From: JBKGYG01 sp046546235
GTDB taxonomy: Bacteria > Bacillota > Clostridia > Lachnospirales > DSM-24629
DNA length: 24,830 nucleotides
Assembly (NCBI GenBank): GCA_046546235.1
Contig: JBKGYG010000023.1
Span: forward strand, 1-24,830
Direction of reading: 5' to 3'
The stretch's first letter is position 1. Every line of letters starts with the position of its first letter. Shown one piece after another: positions 24,080 to 24,830 of this stretch. Made by a program: the position numbers and the translations under genes. The notes under the pieces were generated by a model. The model was not told the origin of the DNA. It did not search any database and worked only from the letters and a program-made list of their open reading frames with translations.

Positions 24080-24524
24080 TTACTGTAATAACTATCCCAT
24101 TAGAAATAATATTGGCAAGCAACGTCCCTTTAGCTATTTGCGTAACCCTGTATTTTTTACAAAGTACAATCATATTTACTACTAATTCAATAACTATTGA
24201 TAAAATTAGTGCTACAATAAAATAAATAATAAAATTGCTTGTATCTTCAAATCTAACTTCATTCCGACTAACCCAAGGGAACCAACAAACTAACCACCAA
24301 CCACCATTATATGCTAACGAAAGAAAAACACCGATAATTCCACTTATGATATTACTAATAACTGTAGTTAGAGTTATTTTTTTATTGAACCTCTTCTTCT
24401 CTATATATTTACTCATCAAAAATGATTCAAGAACTAGAACAACCAGAATCACTAGCCATCCGGGGGGCATAAATAGCAAAATACCAAATGATACATTATA
24501 TAACTTTAAACATTGTCTTTTCAA
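24054..24524 (-). CDS. Hypothetical small membrane protein, four predicted helices
   Basis: A 156-residue protein with hydrophobic segments at about 13-36, 50-72, 97-121 and 130-154 and basic connecting loops (SKYIEKKRFNKK, CKKYR). A tryptophan-rich stretch, NGGWWLVCWFPWVSRNE (74-89), lies between helices two and three. I do not recognise the family. The start codon is TTG, about 8 bases after AGAGGAA. It reads in the same direction as the nif cluster but is separated from it by about 670 bases. Confidence 0.6.
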   Translation of the reverse strand: MKRQCLKLYNVSFGILLFMPPGWLVILVVLVLESFLMSKYIEKKRFNKKITLTTVISNIISGIIGVFLSLAYNGGWWLVCWFPWVSRNEVRFEDTSNFIIYFIVALILSIVIELVVNMIVLCKKYRVTQIAKGTLLANIISNGIVITVMYIISFSL

Positions 24525-24664
24525 ATTAACTCTTCCTCTCTACTGTATATTATGTATACTCAAAAATCTGACTCCCCTAACTCTTAAGATATTACATAAG
24601 CTAGTAATTATTTCAGCTAACGTTCTGTAAGTGAAGTGACAATTCTTGCACTTTTTTATTCTCC

Positions 24665-24829
24665 TTATTCATGATTCAGTACTCTTTTTGCATACTCTTC
24701 CCATTCTTCTCGGGATCCGAAGAACATTTCTTTTGCTTTTTCTTCCCATTCTTTTACAAATGCAGTGTATACCAATCCGTATTCTCGTAATATTTGCATC
24801 GGTGCGCATCTGGTTACATGAAAACGTAA
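24665..24829 (-). CDS. C-terminal end of an unrecognised protein (cut by the window edge)
   Basis: The last 54 codons of a minus-strand gene run in from the right edge to TAA at 24665. The sequence contains VTRCAPMQILREYGLVYTAF and then a charged helix (KEWEEKAKEMFFGSREEWEE). Codon use looks real. The VTRC string recalls some small cysteine-containing hydrolase families, but that is too little to name it. It is followed by 140 bases before the TTG start of the membrane-protein gene. Confidence 0.6.
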   Translation of the reverse strand, partial: LRFHVTRCAPMQILREYGLVYTAFVKEWEEKAKEMFFGSREEWEEYAKRVLNHE

Positions 24830-24830
24830 C

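Noticed and set aside
24235..24630. Plus-strand 131-codon frame opposite the small membrane protein
   Set aside because: The minus-strand frame has coherent membrane helices and a ribosome site. The plus frame is Thr/Pro-rich shadow sequence without either.

Overview
The window is AT-rich, with short intergenic gaps, strong AGGAGG-type ribosome binding sites and some TTG starts. This suggests a low-GC anaerobic Firmicute of the class Clostridia. The nitrogenase order (nifH, two PII-like nifI genes, nifD, nifK, nifE, nifN, nifB, modA, modB, nifV), the clostridial-type insertion in NifD and a membrane-anchored GH9 glycosidase fit that reading. I cannot name the species.

Left part (1-7700). A MarR-family regulator is flanked by two nearly identical 18-bp palindromes. 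It is followed by a membrane-anchored GH9 cellulase-type enzyme, a PlsC-type acyltransferase, an SH3-CAP lipoprotein, an ABC exporter half-transporter and a DUF2512/YndM-like membrane protein. Between the CAP gene and the convergent ABC gene lies a 342-bp imperfect palindrome whose two ends carry the same 30-bp terminator hairpin.

Middle part (7700-12090). This holds a membrane-anchored protein with lamin-tail and CotH-kinase domains and a linker encoded by a 9-bp minisatellite, a Cu/Zn superoxide dismutase with no visible signal peptide, and a DUF2935 protein. Just beyond is a short start-less coding-like stretch, ending 4 bases from the stop of a NifV that appears to be short at its C-terminus.

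Right part (12090-24830). A single leftward nif cluster of eleven genes contains nitrogenase (nifHDK), the FeMo-cofactor assembly set (nifE, nifN, nifB, nifV), two post-translational PII-type switches (nifI1, nifI2) and a molybdate-binding protein and permease (modA, modB) without modC. A good sigma-A-type promoter about 260 bases upstream of nifH is followed by a very strong intrinsic terminator before nifH. The leader is therefore either an attenuator or encodes a separate small RNA of about 100 nt. Hairpins downstream of nifH and nifK could set the ratio of NifH to NifDK to NifEN. Beyond the nif promoter lie a short coding-like remnant, a small four-helix membrane protein and the end of an unrecognised gene.

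All functional calls come from motif recognition in the sequence. No database search or folding calculation was run.
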